The notes beneath the pieces are model-generated. The model saw nothing but the letters and a program-made list of their open reading frames with translations. It did no database searches and had not been told where the DNA came from. Source: Porticoccaceae bacterium (GTDB taxonomy: Bacteria > Pseudomonadota > Gammaproteobacteria > Pseudomonadales > Porticoccaceae). Taken from it: a DNA stretch of 64,000 bases. Below, one piece after another: positions 11,087-23,013 of the stretch; the stretch's first letter is position 1, and each line of letters begins with the position of its first letter. Location: the NCBI GenBank assembly GCA_029248755.1, contig JAQWIR010000020.1, forward strand, positions 1 through 64,000, in the 5' to 3' direction. The translations under genes were made by a program, and so were the position numbers.

Positions 11087-11611
11087 GTGAGGGTAGGCTT
11101 AATGCGATATGTTCTAATTTTAAGTTGTTTAATGATAACAAGCTGTCTCTCTGTTCCCGATGGTGTTGTGCCGGTTAAAAACTTTGAATTAGATCGCTAT
11201 CTGGGTCAATGGTATGAAATTGCAAGACTTGATCATTCGTTTGAGCGGGGTTTAGAGGCTGTTTCTGCTGATTATTCATTAAAAGATGATGGTGGTATTA
11301 AAGTTATTAATTCTGGGATCAATACGGAAACAGGTTTGCAAGAACAAGCAGAGGGCAGGGCGTATTTTGTTGAAGATTCAACCGTTGGTCATCTTAAAGT
11401 CTCTTTTTTTGGTCCTTTTTTCGGATCTTACGTGATCTTTGAATTAGACCAACAAGACTATCAATATGCCTTTGTTGCTGGCAACACTACCAATTATTTA
11501 TGGCTACTTGCGCGGACGCCTGAAGTCTCAGATGATCTAATGAATCAGTTTAGATCCAGTGCTGAAGAATTAGGCTTTAATTTGGAAGATCTTATTCTGG
11601 TTAAGCACTAG
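11087..11611 (+). CDS. blc: Outer-membrane lipocalin (Blc family)
   Basis: Lipoprotein signal; lipocalin motif YLGQWYEIARLDHSFERG. Confidence 0.88.
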   Translation: MRVGLMRYVLILSCLMITSCLSVPDGVVPVKNFELDRYLGQWYEIARLDHSFERGLEAVSADYSLKDDGGIKVINSGINTETGLQEQAEGRAYFVEDSTVGHLKVSFFGPFFGSYVIFELDQQDYQYAFVAGNTTNYLWLLARTPEVSDDLMNQFRSSAEELGFNLEDLILVKH

Positions 11612-11615
11612 ACTA

Positions 11616-12881
11616 TTAATTTACTATTTCTGACTCAGTTGGTTCTGTTGATAACTCTTCTTGTGGCGGAAGATTAATAGGCAATGGCTCAAAGCTTTTA
11701 ATAGTAACCAGCGCACCCATTTGCGGGTGATCGATGTAATAGACTTCGTCTTCCTGTATCCGCTTTGACTGTCTTATTGGCCATATCTCTTTGATGGGGT
11801 AATGATGGTTAGAATCACTGTTAACTAACTGTTCGGTGACTTCAGGGTTACTATCCAGTAAAGCAATCACAGAATTAAGATTGTAGTTTTCAAGCAAAGC
11901 CTCGACACCCTGTGGTATATCACCTCTCTCTGTAACTGACTGATCATTGGATATTGAAGTATTAGGCACAATAGTTGAAAGTTTATTAGAAAATTTCAAG
12001 GCTTTTAATAGTGCTTTTTGTTCCGAATTTAGAGCCTGTTGAGGAATTTCTGGCAGTACAATTTCCATGTTTTGAGATGGTAAGAAATTAATTCGCCACA
12101 AATTAGTTTCAAAATGTAGGTATCTAGATTTATAAAAGCGCAATGACCCTTCAATGATTTGCCTGTTAGCCAGTTCTTGCTCTGTTTTAACAATTACCCA
12201 AGGACTTTTTTCTTTGGAATCAATTTGAAAGCGCCATGCTTCATGAAAGCGAACACTATACTTTCTTCTTTTTAGAGCTCTTGCAGTATCGTTGAGATCT
12301 CTAAATTTTTTGCTAAGGATTTGATAGGGTTGCTCATACACGGGTACAAAGCCAATCTTGCCAGTGGCAGCCGTAAATTCATCGGTCTCGTCCACTATAT
12401 CCAAATCATCAAACTGAGTGAGTTCAGGTACATTAGGGCTTTCACTTTGGCTATTCTGGTAGGGGATAGACGCTTCGGGAACCAGTGTGGAACCATGGTT
12501 ATAATTGTGAAATTGGTATTGGTTGGTACCTAATAAAACTGATAAGCGCGCGGTTAAGTTATTGTTCTCTGGCTGTGAAATTGATGCAGTGGAGGACGAA
12601 TCAAAAAGAGGGCGACGCATTATGCCGCTATTGGGGTATTGGTCGCTTAACTCAAGCCAATTATTTGGAAAACCAATATCAAGGTCTTTTGGCGCTGATT
12701 CAGTTCCAGTAATGGACTGTTGATCGAATAATATGACTTCTACTTGGTACCAATTTTCTGCTTTGGGGTATTTTTCCTTAAGCTCTTGTTGGGCATAAAG
12801 AGGAGTGGATATAGGCAAAAACCCAACCATAGCAACTAGCAGATATCTGCGTAGAGGCGTTTTATGGTTTAAGAAAAACAT
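11616..12881 (-). CDS. CsiV-like protein
   Basis: Signal peptide; WYQVEVILFDQ N-terminus; downstream of mfd as in related genomes. Confidence 0.7.
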   Translation of the reverse strand: MFFLNHKTPLRRYLLVAMVGFLPISTPLYAQQELKEKYPKAENWYQVEVILFDQQSITGTESAPKDLDIGFPNNWLELSDQYPNSGIMRRPLFDSSSTASISQPENNNLTARLSVLLGTNQYQFHNYNHGSTLVPEASIPYQNSQSESPNVPELTQFDDLDIVDETDEFTAATGKIGFVPVYEQPYQILSKKFRDLNDTARALKRRKYSVRFHEAWRFQIDSKEKSPWVIVKTEQELANRQIIEGSLRFYKSRYLHFETNLWRINFLPSQNMEIVLPEIPQQALNSEQKALLKALKFSNKLSTIVPNTSISNDQSVTERGDIPQGVEALLENYNLNSVIALLDSNPEVTEQLVNSDSNHHYPIKEIWPIRQSKRIQEDEVYYIDHPQMGALVTIKSFEPLPINLPPQEELSTEPTESEIVN

Positions 12882-12903
12882 CCAGAGTCCTTTTGTACTT
12901 TGG

Positions 12904-15900
12904 TTATAGCGTTTCAGTCAGTGAAGACAGCATAGCATAGACTGAACTAAGTCTAAGTTCAGGATTTCCCATAGGCATTGTGAAACTCAATTGGTCATTG
13001 TTCAACAATTTATATTTATTGGGATTTTGCTGGATCAATTTAATAATGGAAATGGGTTCAACTTTGGTATTTTGAAGAAATTTCAAGCGTCCACTGGTAG
13101 GTCCTGCTTCTATTTTTTTAAGCCCAATATGTTCGCCGATTTGTCGAATTTCAGCGATTTGAAAGAGTGCTTTTACCGCTTCAGGGAGAAGTCCAAAGCG
13201 ATCAATCATTTCTACCTGTAATTCGTGTAACTGCTGTTTATCTTGACAGTTTGCTAGGCGCTTATAAAAAGTAAGACGCATATTAACATCGGGTAAATAG
13301 TCAGATGGTATTAACGCTGGAATATGCAGGTTAACCTCAATACCCTGATCAAAATTAATTGCTTTGTTAGGGCTTTCTCCACTTTGGATAGCCTCTACTG
13401 CTTGATCTAGCATTTCTAAGTAGAGCGTAAACCCAATGGACTGTATATGTCCGCTTTGCTCTTCCCCTAGCAACTCACCAGCGCCCCTGATTTCCAAGTC
13501 ATTAGTGGCAAGGGTAAACCCAGAACCCAGATGCTCGGCAGCCGCAATGGCTTCAAGACGTTTGGTAGCATCAGTGGTGAGCTTTTTCTCAGGGTGCGTC
13601 ATAAGATAGGCGTAGGCTTGATGATGGGATCGTCCAACTCTGCCGCGTAACTGATGCAGTTGCGCAAGACCAAATTTGTCGGCACGTTCGATGATAATGG
13701 TATTAGCGCTTGGAATATCAATACCAGTTTCAATTATGGTTGAGCAGACAAGAACATTAAATCGTTGATGGTAAAAATCTGACATGACTTTTTCTAGTTC
13801 TCGCTCACGCATCTGCCCATGGGCAATATTTATGCGGGCCTCAGGAACTAACTCAGCTAATTCGTCAGCAGCCCGTTGTATTGATTTAACATCATTGTGT
13901 AAGTAATAGACTTGCCCTCCGCGCAAAATTTCCCGGAGTATGGCTTCTTTGGCAACGCGCGATTCTTTCTTGCGGATAAATGTTTTGACCGATAGCCTCT
14001 TAGCGGGTGGGGTTGCAATAATCGACAGGTCACGAATGCTATGCATTGACATATTAAGAGTTCGTGGAATGGGTGTTGCTGTCATGGTGAGCATATCCAC
14101 TGAGCTTCTTAGGGCTTTGAGCTGCTCTTTTTGGCGAACACCGAATCTATGCTCTTCATCAATAATCATTAAACCCAGTCGGCTAAAGTCGATATTGGCA
14201 TGCAAAAGTTTATGCGTACTAATAAGAATATCCACTTTGCCCGCTTCAACCTCGTTTATCACTTGCTGTTGTTCTTTAGCAGTTTTAAATCTTGATAGCT
14301 CCTCGACTTGTATAGGCCAGTTGGCAAATCGATCGCGAAAATTATCCAAATGCTGATGTGCTAGTAGGGTGGTTGGGACCAAAATGACTACCTGTTTGTT
14401 ACTTGAAACTACCGTAAAAGCGGCGCGCATAGCTACTTCAGTTTTACCAAAACCAACATCGCCACAAACTAATCTGTCCATTGGCTGTGGGCTTAATAGA
14501 TCTTTTCTTACCGCATCGATAGTGGTCTGCTGATCTGCGGTTTCTTCAAATGGGAATTGACTACAGAATTGACGATATTCTTCTTCATTATCCTCGCAGG
14601 AAAAACCTTTTCGAGCAGCGCGACGTGAATAAATGTCGAGTAGTTCAGCAGCCGTATCTCTTACTTTTTCTGCGGCTTTCTTTTTGGCCTTATCCCATTT
14701 ATCAGATCCTAAGCGATGGAGGGGAGCCATGGTTTCATCACCACTGCCACTAAATCGACTAATCATATGGAGAGACGCAACGGGCACATATAATTTGGCA
14801 TCATCGGCATAGATAAGAGTCAGGAATTCTTGCTCTGACCCATCGACAGATAGCAGTATTAGTCCATTGTAGCGACCTACGCCATGGTCTAAATGAACCA
14901 CTGGTGCGCCAATTTTAAGCTCAGCTAAACTTTTGAAAATATAATCAGGCGACTCAGAGACCGTTGAGCGTCTTCTTCTTTGCATGACCTGTTGGCCAAA
15001 TAACTCACCCTCAGTGATAAGGCATATCTTACGTTGCTTTGAATAAAATCCTTGATCGATAGGGTAGGTACAAATACCCACTACTTCACTGGAAGATCTA
15101 AAGTCTTGCCACGATTCATAAGCCTCGGGTTTGATGTTGTTGGCAGCTAGCAATTCAGTTAAAGCTTCTTTTCGTCCGGCAGACTCTGCGCAAAATAGTA
15201 TGCTGGTATCAGCGGGTATATCTAGAATAAATTTCTCAAGCTGTTCTAGCGGGTTATTTTGTTTGCTATTAACACTTATGTCCGGAATTCCAGACTTAAT
15301 TTCTTCTGGGGTTACAGATGCGTTTTGTTCTTTGTGAATAATGTTGAGCTGTTTAAATTCAGAAAACAGATCTTCAACCGTTATAAATATTTCTTTAGGG
15401 GCTAGAAGGGGTCTTTCAGGATCGACGCCATATTCGGTGTATCGTCGGTTTATATCTTGCCACAAAGTATTAGCTGTGCTGTAAATATCTCCCTGCATAA
15501 ATACCTGTGTTTGCTCGGGAAGATAATCAAATAGGTTGGCAGTTTGGTCGAAAAATAGACTTAGATAATACTCAATACCCTGGGGTGCAATGCCTTGTTT
15601 CACATCCTTATAAACTGGGCAGTTTATGGTTGATGGATCAAAGTGATCATGCCAGTGGTTTAAAAATTGATTAATACCTTCCTTATCTAGTGGAAACTCC
15701 CGAGCAGGTAAAAGTCTTAGACGCTCTACACTGGATAAAGTGCGCTGTGACTCAGGATCAAAAATTCTTAGGGATTCAATATCATTGTCTAATAAATCAA
15801 TTCTAAATGGCGCTTTTTCACCCATAGGAAAGATATCAATGATCGAGCCACGAAAAGCATATTCACCATGCTCATAAACCGTTTCTACCCGATGATATCC

Positions 15901-16329
15901 AGCTCTGGTTAATTGGTTATGCAGCTTGTCTCGATCAAGTGTTTCATCGACTTGATAGTCAAATAACCGCGAAGCCAAAAAATCCGTAGGCGGAAGCTGG
16001 TGTAATAAAGAGGGCAGGGGCAGAACTAGCACAGCCTGAGTGAGTGTCGGTAGCTCACTCAGTATTTGTATGCGATCTGAAATAATATCCTGATGGGGCG
16101 AAAAAATATCATAGGGCAGGGTTTCCCAATCTGGGAAAACCTTGGTTTCTATATTGCTGTCTTGCAGAAAAAAACTTATGGCTCTGCGCAATGTTGAGGC
16201 TTCAGCCGTAGTAGCGGTAATTACTAGAGAAATGCCAGGGTAACTTAAAGCCCTTTCGGCAATGGTCAAAGCTTGTGCTGAAGACCCCTGGGAAGCCCAA
16301 TCAGATTGACTATTTTTAGCTTTGCTCAT
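12904..16329 (-). CDS. mfd: Transcription-repair coupling factor
   Basis: CarD-like domain plus helicase motifs GDVGFGKTEVAMRAAF, IIDEEHRFG. Confidence 0.98.
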   Translation of the reverse strand: MSKAKNSQSDWASQGSSAQALTIAERALSYPGISLVITATTAEASTLRRAISFFLQDSNIETKVFPDWETLPYDIFSPHQDIISDRIQILSELPTLTQAVLVLPLPSLLHQLPPTDFLASRLFDYQVDETLDRDKLHNQLTRAGYHRVETVYEHGEYAFRGSIIDIFPMGEKAPFRIDLLDNDIESLRIFDPESQRTLSSVERLRLLPAREFPLDKEGINQFLNHWHDHFDPSTINCPVYKDVKQGIAPQGIEYYLSLFFDQTANLFDYLPEQTQVFMQGDIYSTANTLWQDINRRYTEYGVDPERPLLAPKEIFITVEDLFSEFKQLNIIHKEQNASVTPEEIKSGIPDISVNSKQNNPLEQLEKFILDIPADTSILFCAESAGRKEALTELLAANNIKPEAYESWQDFRSSSEVVGICTYPIDQGFYSKQRKICLITEGELFGQQVMQRRRRSTVSESPDYIFKSLAELKIGAPVVHLDHGVGRYNGLILLSVDGSEQEFLTLIYADDAKLYVPVASLHMISRFSGSGDETMAPLHRLGSDKWDKAKKKAAEKVRDTAAELLDIYSRRAARKGFSCEDNEEEYRQFCSQFPFEETADQQTTIDAVRKDLLSPQPMDRLVCGDVGFGKTEVAMRAAFTVVSSNKQVVILVPTTLLAHQHLDNFRDRFANWPIQVEELSRFKTAKEQQQVINEVEAGKVDILISTHKLLHANIDFSRLGLMIIDEEHRFGVRQKEQLKALRSSVDMLTMTATPIPRTLNMSMHSIRDLSIIATPPAKRLSVKTFIRKKESRVAKEAILREILRGGQVYYLHNDVKSIQRAADELAELVPEARINIAHGQMRERELEKVMSDFYHQRFNVLVCSTIIETGIDIPSANTIIIERADKFGLAQLHQLRGRVGRSHHQAYAYLMTHPEKKLTTDATKRLEAIAAAEHLGSGFTLATNDLEIRGAGELLGEEQSGHIQSIGFTLYLEMLDQAVEAIQSGESPNKAINFDQGIEVNLHIPALIPSDYLPDVNMRLTFYKRLANCQDKQQLHELQVEMIDRFGLLPEAVKALFQIAEIRQIGEHIGLKKIEAGPTSGRLKFLQNTKVEPISIIKLIQQNPNKYKLLNNDQLSFTMPMGNPELRLSSVYAMLSSLTETL

Positions 16330-16511
16330 GGACTAGATTCTCAAATCTGATGTTAGGATTAATACTTGTATACTGTTGCTTACACATTTTACTCTACTTG
16401 GTGAACCTGTTTGTAAAAAATTATCAATTCGCTGATTAATACTACATATTTTGTCTATAGTTTATAAAGACCCCAGTTTAATAATTATTTCACAATAAAA
16501 GGATTTATAAA

Positions 16512-17978
16512 GTGAATAAAGTAGTACGGCCGTTACCGGAAAATTTCTTTTTAGATTGGAAACAAAGAGAGGCATTAGCGGAGAGTATGATCCCGCTAAT
16601 TGGAAAACTATATAGGGAGTCAAACGTATCGACCTATATGTATGGTAAAAGTATGGTGAACAAATCTGTCACCGATATTATGAAGTCTCATCGATTTGTA
16701 CGGCAAGTTGAACAAAACGAGCTATCTGAATTTGATACAGCCCCAATATTGCAGGCTATAAGTCAGCTTGATTTAGGTCCGGCACATATAGACATTGGCA
16801 AGCTAGTCGTTAAATTCCAGAATAATAAACAATTGGTATCTATCCAAAAATTTGTTGCCACCGAATTGACTGGTTGTATAGGATCCAATTTGAAACCACT
16901 TATTCAGCCACAGGATATCGTTCTTTATGGTTTTGGTCGTATAGGGAGATTGTTGGCAAGACTCTTGATCGACAAGGCTGGTGGTGGAGACGTATTAAGG
17001 CTTCGTGCCATTGTGGTTCGCAAAGGTAATCAATCAGCCAATGACTTAGAGAAGCGTGCCGCATTATTGCGTCAGGATTCAGTTCATGGTTCGTTTAGAG
17101 GTACAATTCGTGTGCTTGATGAGAGCAACACACTGGTTATTAACGGCAACCCTGTCCGGGTTATATATGCCGATAAGCCTGAAGATGTCGATTATTCAAA
17201 ATACCAAATTAGCGATGCTTTAATTGTTGATAATACGGGTTTATGGAGCGATCGAAAAAATCTTCAGCGTCATCTTCGTCCGGGGGCTAAAAAAGTGTTG
17301 CTTACGGCACCGGCAGGAGATGACATACCCAATATTGTTTATGGCGTTAATCATCATCAAATTAACTGCCAAGCTCAGGTTATATCTGCGGCGTCGTGCA
17401 CAACTAATGCCATTGTTCCCGTGCTTAAAACTATCCTTGATAAATATGGCATTGAGCACGGCCATGTAGAGACAGTACATGCTTATACCAATGATCAAAA
17501 TTTGATTGATAATTATCATGCGGGAGATCGCCGAGGGCGAAGCGCGGCTCTTAATATGGTTTTGACCTCTACAGGTGCGGCTAAAGCTGTGGCTAAAGCA
17601 ATTCCAGAACTAGCGGGAAAGTTAACCGGTAATGCTATTAGAGTACCCACACCCAATGTTTCAATGGCAATTCTAAATTTACAGTTGAGCCAACCAGTGA
17701 CAAGAGATCAACTGAATGAATTTTTGCGCCACATGGCGTTACACAGTGAGTATCAACAACAAATTGGATATACAGTGTCTACAGAGGCAGTATCAACGGA
17801 TTTTGTTGGTTCAAGGCAAGCAACGGTGGTCGATTCTGAAGCAACGATTGTTACTGGTAATAATGTAGTGATTTATTGTTGGTACGACAATGAGTTTAGT
17901 TACAGTTGTCAGGTTGTTAGATGCGTCGAAAAGTTTGCAGGTGTTGATTGGCAGCGTTATCCTACTGAGATCGAATAA
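16512..17978 (+). CDS. gap: Glyceraldehyde-3-phosphate dehydrogenase, long form with N-terminal extension
   Basis: SAASCTTNAIVPVLK, GFGRIGRLLARL, C-terminal WYDNEFSYSCQV; about 130-aa N-terminal extension. Confidence 0.92.
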   Translation: MNKVVRPLPENFFLDWKQREALAESMIPLIGKLYRESNVSTYMYGKSMVNKSVTDIMKSHRFVRQVEQNELSEFDTAPILQAISQLDLGPAHIDIGKLVVKFQNNKQLVSIQKFVATELTGCIGSNLKPLIQPQDIVLYGFGRIGRLLARLLIDKAGGGDVLRLRAIVVRKGNQSANDLEKRAALLRQDSVHGSFRGTIRVLDESNTLVINGNPVRVIYADKPEDVDYSKYQISDALIVDNTGLWSDRKNLQRHLRPGAKKVLLTAPAGDDIPNIVYGVNHHQINCQAQVISAASCTTNAIVPVLKTILDKYGIEHGHVETVHAYTNDQNLIDNYHAGDRRGRSAALNMVLTSTGAAKAVAKAIPELAGKLTGNAIRVPTPNVSMAILNLQLSQPVTRDQLNEFLRHMALHSEYQQQIGYTVSTEAVSTDFVGSRQATVVDSEATIVTGNNVVIYCWYDNEFSYSCQVVRCVEKFAGVDWQRYPTEIE

Positions 17979-17999
17979 TCATCTACTGTAGAACGATCT

Positions 18000-18791
18000 A
18001 TGTTAATCGAGCAGATATGGACCAATAATGCTTGGCGTAATTTTAATTATTTAATTGCCTGCCCAAAAAGTAAGCAAGCATTAGCTATTGACCCTTTAAA
18101 TTATCAACAGTGTCTTGATGTAGCGAAAAGTCACGGATGGACGATTACTAAAGTACTAAACACTCATGAACACCATGATCATATTGCAGGTAATAAACCT
18201 TTAATTGAAAAAACTGGGGCCATTTTGCTGGCTCATCATGCAGCACTGGAAGTTATCTCTGGTGTAGATGTTGCGCTGAAGGGCGGAGATGTTGTGGAGG
18301 TTGGTGAAACTGTACGGTTAAGGGTATTAGACACACCGGGCCATACCATGAGTCATATATGTCTATTATCAAACACCCAACCACCTGTACTTTTTAGTGG
18401 TGATACATTATTTAATGCGGGGGTGGGTAACTGTCATAGCGGCGGTCATCCCGAGGCGCTTTTTGCAACGTTTTCTGAGGTTCTTTCGAAACTGCCGGCT
18501 GATACGCAGGTTTATCCAGGGCATGATTATATTGTTAATAACTTGCAGTTTACCCTTGACCGAGAACCTAGTAATAAAGCAGCGTCTAGTCTTCTTGAGC
18601 AGGTTATAAAACAGGACACAAACAATCCTCTAGTAACAACCATCGGGCTTGAAAAGCATATAAATTGTTTTTTGCGATTAAATAATCCAGAAATAATTAG
18701 TCATTTAAAAAATACAATGCCTGAGTTGCCTGACAAACCTAGTGAGAAAGATGTGTTTATTGCTCTGAGAGCTTTGCGCAATAACTGGTAA
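18000..18791 (+). CDS. gloB: Hydroxyacylglutathione hydrolase-like MBL-fold hydrolase
   Basis: NTHEHHDHIAGN, GHTMSHIC, SGDTLF, YPGHDY. Confidence 0.85.
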   Translation: MLIEQIWTNNAWRNFNYLIACPKSKQALAIDPLNYQQCLDVAKSHGWTITKVLNTHEHHDHIAGNKPLIEKTGAILLAHHAALEVISGVDVALKGGDVVEVGETVRLRVLDTPGHTMSHICLLSNTQPPVLFSGDTLFNAGVGNCHSGGHPEALFATFSEVLSKLPADTQVYPGHDYIVNNLQFTLDREPSNKAASSLLEQVIKQDTNNPLVTTIGLEKHINCFLRLNNPEIISHLKNTMPELPDKPSEKDVFIALRALRNNW

Positions 18792-19059
18792 GTTTTGACG
18801 GCAAATTGCGCAAGAGTCCCCGTAAATAAAAAAATAGTCAAAAAAAACATGAATTTTGGCGGTTAAACTGGCATCAAAACCCTAACAAGATTATACTCCC
18901 GCGCGAAATTGTTGACCAAATACACTTCTGAAGTTAGTGCGTATATTGTGTCAGATAATTAGATGGTTTTGAGTGCTAAGTGATTCTTGCCAAGGCAGTT
19001 TGGTTCGTAATCGCAGTTGTGTTCTTAAAATGTTTTTAATCTCGTCAATGGTATTTTCT

Positions 19060-20391
19060 ATGATTAAAATTCGCCGCGGATTGGACCTGCCTATATCAGG
19101 TGCGCCAAAGCAGGAAATTCACGATGGCCCTAAAACCAGTCAAATTGCAATTATTGGCTCTGATTTTCATGGTATGAAACCCACTATGGAAGTAAAGGTT
19201 GGGGACAGTGTTAGTAAAGGGCAGTTGCTCTTTACCGACAAAAAGAATTCAGGTGTGCAATTTACATCCCCGTCCGCTGGTACTGTGGTTGAAATCAACC
19301 GTGGCGAGAGACGCATTTTTCAGTCATTGGTCATCGATGTCGAGGGTGATGAAAAAATTACATTCCCCGCGTTTGGCGCGGATAAGTTATCCAGCCTAAG
19401 TCGCGAGCAGATTGTCGATAATCTGGTTAATTCGGGTCAGTGGGTTAGTTTTAAGACCCGACCTTATTCAAAGGTTCCGGCCATTGATAGCGCGCCAACT
19501 TCTATCTTTGTCAATGCCATGGATACTAATCCCTTAGCAGCTAATCCAGAGGTCATTATTGCAGAGCGTCCGCAGGATTTTGCTAACGGTTTAACTGTTA
19601 TCTCAAAGTTAACAGAGGGCTCAGTCAATCTTTGTGTTGCGAGCAACTCAACTGTCACTGCAGACAATGTAGCTCTTCATAGCTTCTCTGGCCCCCATCC
19701 GGCAGGTCTCTCAGGCACCCATATTCATTACATAGACCCAGTCAGTGCAGATAAAACAGTTTGGACTATTAATTACCAAGACGTTATTGCTATTGGTTCT
19801 TTATTTACCTCTGGCGAAATTGATAACAAACGAGTTGTTGCTTTGGCCGGACCTCAGGTGACAGAACCTCGTCTAATTAAAACAATTTTGGGGGCAAATC
19901 TTAATCAGCTGGTTATTGGTGAGCTTGCAAATGACGAAAACCGTATTATTTCTGGTTCGGTACTGAGCGGTCGAAGTGCTTCGGGAAATTATGCTTTTCT
20001 TGGTAGATACCACAATCAGGTTTCAGTGATCCGTGAAGGGCGAGAGCGAGAATTTCTGCATTATTTACGTCCGGGTATTAACAAGCATTCTGCATTGCCA
20101 ATTTTTGCAGGTCGGATGATGAATAAGTTATTTAATATGACCTCTAGCACTAATGGTAGTGAGCGGGCCATGGTGCCAGTGGGTGGATACGAAAACGTAA
20201 CCGCCTTGGATATGTTGCCAGTTCAGTTGTTGCGATCCTTAATTGTTGGCGATACAGAAATGGCACAAAAGTTGGGTTGCTTAGAACTCGATGAAGATGA
20301 TGTGGGTTTGTATACCTATGTTTGTGTTGGCAAGTATGAATATGGCCCAATTCTTCGGGATAACCTTACTAGAATTGAGCAGGAGGGTTAA
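19060..20391 (+). CDS. nqrA: Na+-translocating NADH-quinone reductase subunit A
   Basis: [23 protein letters not shown]; start moved 87 nt downstream of the ORF-track start. Confidence 0.96.
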   Translation: MIKIRRGLDLPISGAPKQEIHDGPKTSQIAIIGSDFHGMKPTMEVKVGDSVSKGQLLFTDKKNSGVQFTSPSAGTVVEINRGERRIFQSLVIDVEGDEKITFPAFGADKLSSLSREQIVDNLVNSGQWVSFKTRPYSKVPAIDSAPTSIFVNAMDTNPLAANPEVIIAERPQDFANGLTVISKLTEGSVNLCVASNSTVTADNVALHSFSGPHPAGLSGTHIHYIDPVSADKTVWTINYQDVIAIGSLFTSGEIDNKRVVALAGPQVTEPRLIKTILGANLNQLVIGELANDENRIISGSVLSGRSASGNYAFLGRYHNQVSVIREGREREFLHYLRPGINKHSALPIFAGRMMNKLFNMTSSTNGSERAMVPVGGYENVTALDMLPVQLLRSLIVGDTEMAQKLGCLELDEDDVGLYTYVCVGKYEYGPILRDNLTRIEQEG

Positions 20392-20396
20392 TCCAT

Positions 20397-21587
20397 ATGC
20401 GTAAATTTCTTGATAAATTAGAGCCTAACTTTAAAAAAGGCGGCAAGTGGGAAGGTTGGTATGCCCTTTATGAAGCGATCGATACTGGTCTTTTCAAGCC
20501 ATCGGATGTTACTAAGAATAGTTCACATGTTAGAGATAACATTGATCTTAAGCGAGTGATGATCACAGTTTGGCTCTGTACTTTTCCAACCATGTTTTTT
20601 GGCATGTGGAATATTGGCTTCCAAGCTAACAATATTATGGCTGATATGGGTATGGCCAGTCAGGAAGGGCTGCGAGGCCTATTTATAGGTCTGCTTGCGG
20701 GTTATGATGCCAACAGCATCTGGGACAATATGATCCATGGTGCGGCATACTTTATTCCAATTTACGCAACTACATTCATTGTGGGTGGTTTTTGGGAAGT
20801 ACTGTTTGCTAGTGTTCGTGGACACGAAGTCAATGAAGGTTTCTTTGTAACCTCTGTCTTGTTTGCTCTTTGCTGTCCACCAGATCTTCCGTTATGGATG
20901 GTTGCTGTAGGTATTAGTTTTGGTATTGTTATTGGCAAAGAGATATTTGGTGGTACCGGCAAAAACTTCCTCAATCCTGCATTAACTGGTCGCGCATTCC
21001 TATACTTCGCCTATCCTGCTTATATGAGTGGTGATATGGTCTGGACGGCTGTAGATGGCTATACAGGGGCTACCATGTTATCTATTGCAGCTGCTGACGG
21101 AGTTGCTGCATTATCTCAAACTGCGACATGGATGGATTCATTTATCGGGACTATTCATGGCTCTATTGGCGAAACATCAACACTTGCTATCCTAATGGGA
21201 GCGGTGGTGCTGATTTTCATGAAGATTGCATCATGGCGCATTATTGGTGGCGTGCTTGTGGGTTCAGCACTTGTGTCCTTGTTATTTAATAGTATTGAAT
21301 CAACCAACCCAATGTTCGCACTACCTTTCTACTGGCACTGGGTTATTGGTGGTTTTGCCTTTGGTGCCATCTTTATGGCAACTGATCCAGTCTCTGCTTC
21401 TATGACAAATACCGGTAAGTACATATACGGACTTTTGATTGGCGTCATGGTTATTCTAATTCGAGTGGTTAATCCGGCCTTCCCAGAGGGTATGATGTTA
21501 GCGATTCTATTTGCTAACTTATTTGCACCGCTGATTGATCATTATGTTGTTGAGTCTAATATCAAGAGGAGATTAGCACGTGGCTAA
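20397..21587 (+). CDS. nqrB: Na+-NQR subunit B
   Basis: NqrB/RnfD family with [16 protein letters not shown] and DGYTGAT; operon position. Confidence 0.97.
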   Translation: MRKFLDKLEPNFKKGGKWEGWYALYEAIDTGLFKPSDVTKNSSHVRDNIDLKRVMITVWLCTFPTMFFGMWNIGFQANNIMADMGMASQEGLRGLFIGLLAGYDANSIWDNMIHGAAYFIPIYATTFIVGGFWEVLFASVRGHEVNEGFFVTSVLFALCCPPDLPLWMVAVGISFGIVIGKEIFGGTGKNFLNPALTGRAFLYFAYPAYMSGDMVWTAVDGYTGATMLSIAAADGVAALSQTATWMDSFIGTIHGSIGETSTLAILMGAVVLIFMKIASWRIIGGVLVGSALVSLLFNSIESTNPMFALPFYWHWVIGGFAFGAIFMATDPVSASMTNTGKYIYGLLIGVMVILIRVVNPAFPEGMMLAILFANLFAPLIDHYVVESNIKRRLARG

Positions 21588-22347
21588 TGAATCTGTTACC
21601 AAAACATTCGTAGTTGCACTGACGCTATGTATTGTTTGTGCTGTGGTTGTATCTAGCGCAGCTGTTTTTCTTCGACCTGCTCAAGAGGCCAACAAGCTGC
21701 TTGATCTAAAGACCAATATCCTAGCTTCTGCGGGATTATTGGAAGAGGGTATTGACGTTGAAACTCAGTTCGAAAAAATAAGTGTCAAACTGGTAGATAT
21801 GGAAACTGGCCGCTATACCAATGCCGTTGATTCTGCTACCTATGATCAGCGTAAAGCTTCTTCTGACCCCGCTCTTTCTGTTGCACTAAGTTCATCAGAA
21901 GATATTGCAAAAATTAAGCGGCGCGCTAATTTTTCCAAAGTTTATATTGTGGAAAATGCCCTCGGTCTTGAGAAGGTAATTCTGCCGATTAAAGGTTATG
22001 GGCTATGGTCGACTCTTTATGGCTTTATCGCTCTTGAATCTGATTTAAAAACAGTGGCAGGTATTGGCTTTTACGAGCATACCGAGACGCCCGGTCTTGG
22101 CGGGGAAGTTGACAATCCTAAGTGGAAAGCAAGCTGGGTGGGTAAACGAGCCTATAATGGAGATGTTCTCGCCTTAGAAGTTATCAAAGGTAAGGTTGAT
22201 ACCTCTCGCGATGGTTCAGAGTCGCAAATTGATGGACTGGCTGGTGCCACCCTAACTACAAGGGGTGTCGACAACCTGATTAAGTATTGGTTGGGTGACC
22301 AAGGCTTCAAGTCCTTTATAGAAAATTTAAAAACAGGGGAGGCGTAA
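21580..22347 (+). CDS. nqrC: Na+-NQR subunit C
   Basis: FMN-binding motif [12 protein letters not shown]; operon position. Confidence 0.97.
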   Translation: MANESVTKTFVVALTLCIVCAVVVSSAAVFLRPAQEANKLLDLKTNILASAGLLEEGIDVETQFEKISVKLVDMETGRYTNAVDSATYDQRKASSDPALSVALSSSEDIAKIKRRANFSKVYIVENALGLEKVILPIKGYGLWSTLYGFIALESDLKTVAGIGFYEHTETPGLGGEVDNPKWKASWVGKRAYNGDVLALEVIKGKVDTSRDGSESQIDGLAGATLTTRGVDNLIKYWLGDQGFKSFIENLKTGEA

Positions 22348-22350
22348 GAG

Positions 22351-23013
22351 ATGTCAAAGACTAAAGATATCTTATTAGAGCCAATTGCTAGTAATAATCC
22401 GATTGCATTGCAGATACTAGGTATATGCTCAGCATTAGCGGTTACTACAAGTATGAAAGTGGCCTTTGTTATGTGTTTAGCGCTGACAATTGTATCGGCG
22501 TTTTCAAACCTTTTTGTTTCTTTAATACGCCATCATATTCCAAATAGTATTCGAATTATTGTTCAGATGACGATTATTGCATCTTTGGTGATCATGGTTG
22601 ATCAAGTACTCAAAGCTGTTGCCTATGATATTAGTAAACAGCTATCAGTATTTGTCGGGCTTATTATTACAAACTGTATTGTAATGGGTCGTTGTGAAGC
22701 TTTTGCTATGAAAAATTCTCCACTACCGAGTTTCTATGACGGAATTGGTAATGGCCTTGGTTATAGTGTTATTTTGATGCTGCTAGCCTTTATTCGTGAA
22801 TTGTTTGGTGCGGGTAAAATATGGGGTATTCAGGTGTTTCCTGTCAGTACTGAAGGCGGTTGGTATGTTGCCAATGGCATGATGTTAATGCCGCCAAGCG
22901 CGTTCTTTTTAATTGGTCTGTTTATTTGGGCACTTCGTGTTTGGAAAACAGAGCAGGTTGAAAAGCCTGACTTTAAGATTACCGCCAATAGTCGTAAGAG
23001 TGAGGTTGCCTAA
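22351..23013 (+). CDS. nqrD: Na+-NQR subunit D
   Basis: [16 protein letters not shown]; operon position. Confidence 0.97.
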   Translation: MSKTKDILLEPIASNNPIALQILGICSALAVTTSMKVAFVMCLALTIVSAFSNLFVSLIRHHIPNSIRIIVQMTIIASLVIMVDQVLKAVAYDISKQLSVFVGLIITNCIVMGRCEAFAMKNSPLPSFYDGIGNGLGYSVILMLLAFIRELFGAGKIWGIQVFPVSTEGGWYVANGMMLMPPSAFFLIGLFIWALRVWKTEQVEKPDFKITANSRKSEVA

